Made by a program: the position numbers and the translations under genes. The notes below the pieces were generated by a model that ran no database searches, had not been told where the DNA came from, and worked only from the letters and a program-made list of their open reading frames with translations. A stretch of 64,000 nt of DNA from Lyophyllum atratum. Its lineage: Eukaryota > Basidiomycota > Agaricomycetes > Agaricales > Lyophyllaceae. The first letter of the stretch is position 1, and each line of letters opens with the position of its first letter. The stretch lies in assembly GCA_014905825.1 (NCBI GenBank), contig JACGCN010000002.1, positions 1,426,001-1,490,000 on the forward strand, given 5' to 3'. Positions 61,547 through 64,000 of the stretch are shown here, piece by piece.

Positions 61547-62213
61547 CTATGCTCTAGGTCTAGGAAAATAGTTTGGAAGCAAGTTTGTGAAGTCAGGAAG
61601 TAGTACTGTTGGGGTGAGGTGAGCTTGGTGATCGTGTCATTCATCCCAATCAGGCAATGGTCACGTGCAGCGTCTATAAAAACTGATTTTTTTTCCACCG
61701 GAGCTCTCAACATCCCGCGTCGACCTCCTACTTTGCCCAACCTCTGGCTCGACTCCAGTGTTGGCTTTGACTTGTCGTGGTAGAACCAACTCAGCATCCT
61801 TGTTTGAGGCGGATGGTGTCCTTTTTCACCCCCGTTTGCCATAGTTTGTGATGCACATTTCATCCTCAAGTAGATCTCCGCCTTCAACGCTCTCTGCTGG
61901 CTCTCAGATTGTTAATAGTAATTACTCACTCACTGTTGTCTGCATCCTCGTTCATATTATCAATGAAAATGGTCACCCTTAGCATGAACGGTCCGAGCAG
62001 CGAGTGGATGGTCTAGAAGTTCTATTCTAATCTCTACATCTCTATGTTGGGCCTCTGATTTCTAAATTATGTGATAAGAGTTCCAGAACGTGGCTTCCAC
62101 AACGTGCCCTTCCCCTGCAACATGGCATGCTGTTTTAATCTCTTTCGATACCTCTCATTCTGACAGCATCCGAACGGTCCTATACAGGATCCGAAGTTCA
62201 TTTAACAATCAAA
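61547..62213. other. Upstream region of UFE1, 3' flank of F-box gene
   Basis: 667 bp. A minus-strand frame starting at ATG 61863 runs into the first exon of UFE1 in another frame. It shows no recognisable domain and is probably a leader ORF or chance. Nothing else is seen. Confidence 0.4.
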
Positions 62214-63713
62214 TTACACCGAGACGGAATATATGAAAAAAGACATACGGCAGTAGTCCCCGGGTTGCATAATAATCCGACAAACAATTGTCCGAGAAAG
62301 CTCGAGAATCTCCTCTTCTTTGACGAATGAACAGTTTATCACAGTGACCGTGCTGATGGGGGCTGTCCTTAGCGTGTCGTGGTAATTCTCGATACCTGTA
62401 CTGAGGTGGCGCGCGCGAACAAGCTCGACCAATGCCCGTCCAGTCACTTGCCCACACCATCGAAGATCTAGTCGATTAAGCAAAGGACAAAATCCAGTTG
62501 GGGCCATGAATCGTTCGATAACTGAATCCGAAATATCGCTTTCGTGTAGGTGCAGTTCTTGCAGACGGGGTAACCTGGCGAAACACGCTACGAAATTACA
62601 TGGCGAGAGATCGATGTCATGTAGCTCAAGCAGTTCTAGAGGCGGATCTTGTTGAATAAACTTTGTAATGTTTGTACCGGTTTCTTCTTCAGGGTAGCCT
62701 AGAGGGTCCAAAGAAGATCGGAGATAGAGGCGAGATAAGGAAGGGGTCGAAAGATGGGGTAGGAGTCTAAACATTTCAGGAGAGCCAACAAGCACCAGGG
62801 TTTGTAAATCAGGGAGGTGCACCAGGTGATTCTCGTCTGACGCTCGCTCGAACTCCCGTGTTTGTCGATATGGGAGCAGAATGGAAAGGTCTTGGAGCGC
62901 CGGGAGTCCTTCTAGGAGCCTCAGAGCCTTGTCGATCGACGACTTCGCTGATGCATAGCAAGAAGATAAAGTGATCGACAGAATGGTGATGAGAGAAGGA
63001 ACGGTTCCGGGAGACGGTAATATGTTGCGGATAATGCGAAATGTGCGGAAATGAGCCGCATGGAAGAGATGATCCGTCAAATTAAGGTCGCCTACATCGC
63101 CGACTGGTGTATCGATGTTTTCGTCGAATTCCTCGGCGACAGAGACGCTGAGCGTTCGAAGTTCCGGAGTGGGCCGATTGCAGAGCGTTAGAACGGAATT
63201 TGCGTGGAAAAGACGAGTAGAATTGACGGTAAAACTTTTCCATTGTGTAACTCGTGCCAACAAGATATCCATAACGCCTGAAATACGAGATGGATCATTT
63301 GTTACATCCACTGTGATGCGAAGTGGGCTGCTATGAGCCTTCTCGAGCCAAAAGCGTGTTCGCCCACAAGGATCCCTCCCATCGCAGTTCACATATACAT
63401 GGGACCAGACTGTAGGGATCTCGGCCGCTTTCCGCCATTCCGAACAAACATGAGAGGCCGACAGAGGCGTACGCGTCCAACCGTCACGTACGCATTCCTC
63501 GATTATGCATGCAAGGAGCTCGATTGGCAGGCGCCTTGCCAAGGTTGTTAGTCCTTTGACGTGCTTGATTTTGTCCTGGTATTGCGATTTGCGAAATTGC
63601 AATTGGCGAACAGTGCGCATAAGCGCTTCAATCTCGTCATCAATCAAGGTCACCGCTCTTTCATGAGCCTCTACTTCCATGACGTCCAGCTCAGGGTCTT
63701 CAGAATGTCGCAT
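62214..63713 (-). CDS. F-box protein with degenerate LRR C-terminus
   Basis: A member of the large Agaricomycete F-box family, which recruits unknown substrates to SCF ubiquitin ligases. It is one uninterrupted frame of 499 codons from ATG 63713. Residues 14-50 form a coiled coil (HERAVTLIDDEIEALMRTVR). The F-box is at about 60-105: LARRLPIELLACIIEECVR, then SHVCSEWRKAAEIPTVWSHV. The rest has irregular leucine-rich repeats, for example LRTLSVSVAEEFD, LQDLSILLPYR, LSRLYLRSSLDPLG, LELLELHDIDLSPCN, LQELHLHESDISDS and LLNRLDLRWCGQVTGRALVE. It ends YSVSV at 62214. The open frame extends 5' of 63713 without an ATG. No substrate can be inferred. Confidence 0.82.
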   Translation of the reverse strand: MRHSEDPELDVMEVEAHERAVTLIDDEIEALMRTVRQLQFRKSQYQDKIKHVKGLTTLARRLPIELLACIIEECVRDGWTRTPLSASHVCSEWRKAAEIPTVWSHVYVNCDGRDPCGRTRFWLEKAHSSPLRITVDVTNDPSRISGVMDILLARVTQWKSFTVNSTRLFHANSVLTLCNRPTPELRTLSVSVAEEFDENIDTPVGDVGDLNLTDHLFHAAHFRTFRIIRNILPSPGTVPSLITILSITLSSCYASAKSSIDKALRLLEGLPALQDLSILLPYRQTREFERASDENHLVHLPDLQTLVLVGSPEMFRLLPHLSTPSLSRLYLRSSLDPLGYPEEETGTNITKFIQQDPPLELLELHDIDLSPCNFVACFARLPRLQELHLHESDISDSVIERFMAPTGFCPLLNRLDLRWCGQVTGRALVELVRARHLSTGIENYHDTLRTAPISTVTVINCSFVKEEEILELSRTIVCRIIMQPGDYCRMSFFIYSVSV

Positions 63714-64000
63714 AAAGACCTGATGCTCAGGGAAATGGTATATTAGCTCTCTGAAAGTTGGAGAACGGCAGGAAGGCGACGAGGTTGCATACGTACTGGT
63801 TGGGGGCAAGCTCAAAAAGTTATGTTGTCACTTGTTTGTATAAGTTATCCAGCGGCATCGAATGTTCAATAACTTCGCAGTCGACGTTGTCTCCTCAATC
63901 TTATTTGCCCGCCAGTCATTTTCAACCAGGTAAGCACGTATTCCGTTGAGAGAGGCCTATGATGATTCAGAGTGGAAGCTGCACGACCCGTTCCTAAGAT
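63714..64000. other. Right edge, no supported gene
   Basis: 287 bp upstream of the F-box gene. No coding frame with a domain is visible. It presumably contains its promoter or part of a gene beyond the window. Confidence 0.4.

Noticed and set aside
61372..61863. Minus-strand ORF of about 160 codons overlapping UFE1
   Set aside because: It runs through the first UFE1 exon in another frame and shows no domain. It is most likely leader sequence or chance.

Overview
The window is nuclear DNA from a basidiomycete fungus, most probably an Agaricomycete. Genes are packed closely on both strands and nearly all are cut by many introns of about 48-70 nt. The products are fungal: KCH potassium transporter, DASH subunit Dad4, Zn2Cys6 regulator, Hsv2 PROPPIN, F-box/LRR protein. 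Coding regions below were assembled by hand from exon reading frames, GT/GC...AG splice sites and family recognition, so internal exon borders are approximate unless stated.

Layout. 1-1,799 holds the 5' part of a ferric reductase running off the left edge. 1,800-4,098 is gene-poor and carries diverged repeats. 4,099-19,466 holds a kynurenine aminotransferase-like enzyme, a large Slh1/ASCC3-type helicase with a decayed second cassette, an MFS sugar transporter, the mitochondrial protease Imp2, and two class I ribonucleotide reductase small-subunit genes head to head. 19,467-21,992 is a second gene-poor stretch with a 563-bp Tc1/mariner-type MITE. 21,993-42,395 is a dense housekeeping block: a Pro/Ser-rich orphan, VMA21, ALG8, RBG1/DRG1, KCH, VTI1, EMC3, FRQ1/NCS-1, a Cys-rich orphan, HSV2, DAD4, ATE1 and IMP4. 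42,630-63,713 holds aspartyl aminopeptidase, UTP12, a secreted barwin-like protein, a Zn2Cys6 regulator, a cystathionine gamma-synthase-like enzyme, an SR-type RNA-binding protein, a lysophospholipid acyltransferase-like protein, a TVP38/TMEM64 protein, UFE1 and an F-box protein.

Functionally the block is mostly housekeeping. Many products act in the endomembrane system (VMA21, ALG8, VTI1, EMC3, FRQ1, HSV2, TVP38, UFE1) and two in the small-subunit processome (IMP4, UTP12). Seven neighbouring pairs are divergent with short shared upstream regions. I see no secondary-metabolite cluster, CRISPR array, prophage or obvious new multi-gene system. The most notable points are the duplicated head-to-head R2 genes, the half-dead tandem helicase, the MITE, very small exons at catalytic or nucleotide-binding motifs, and several GC-AG introns.
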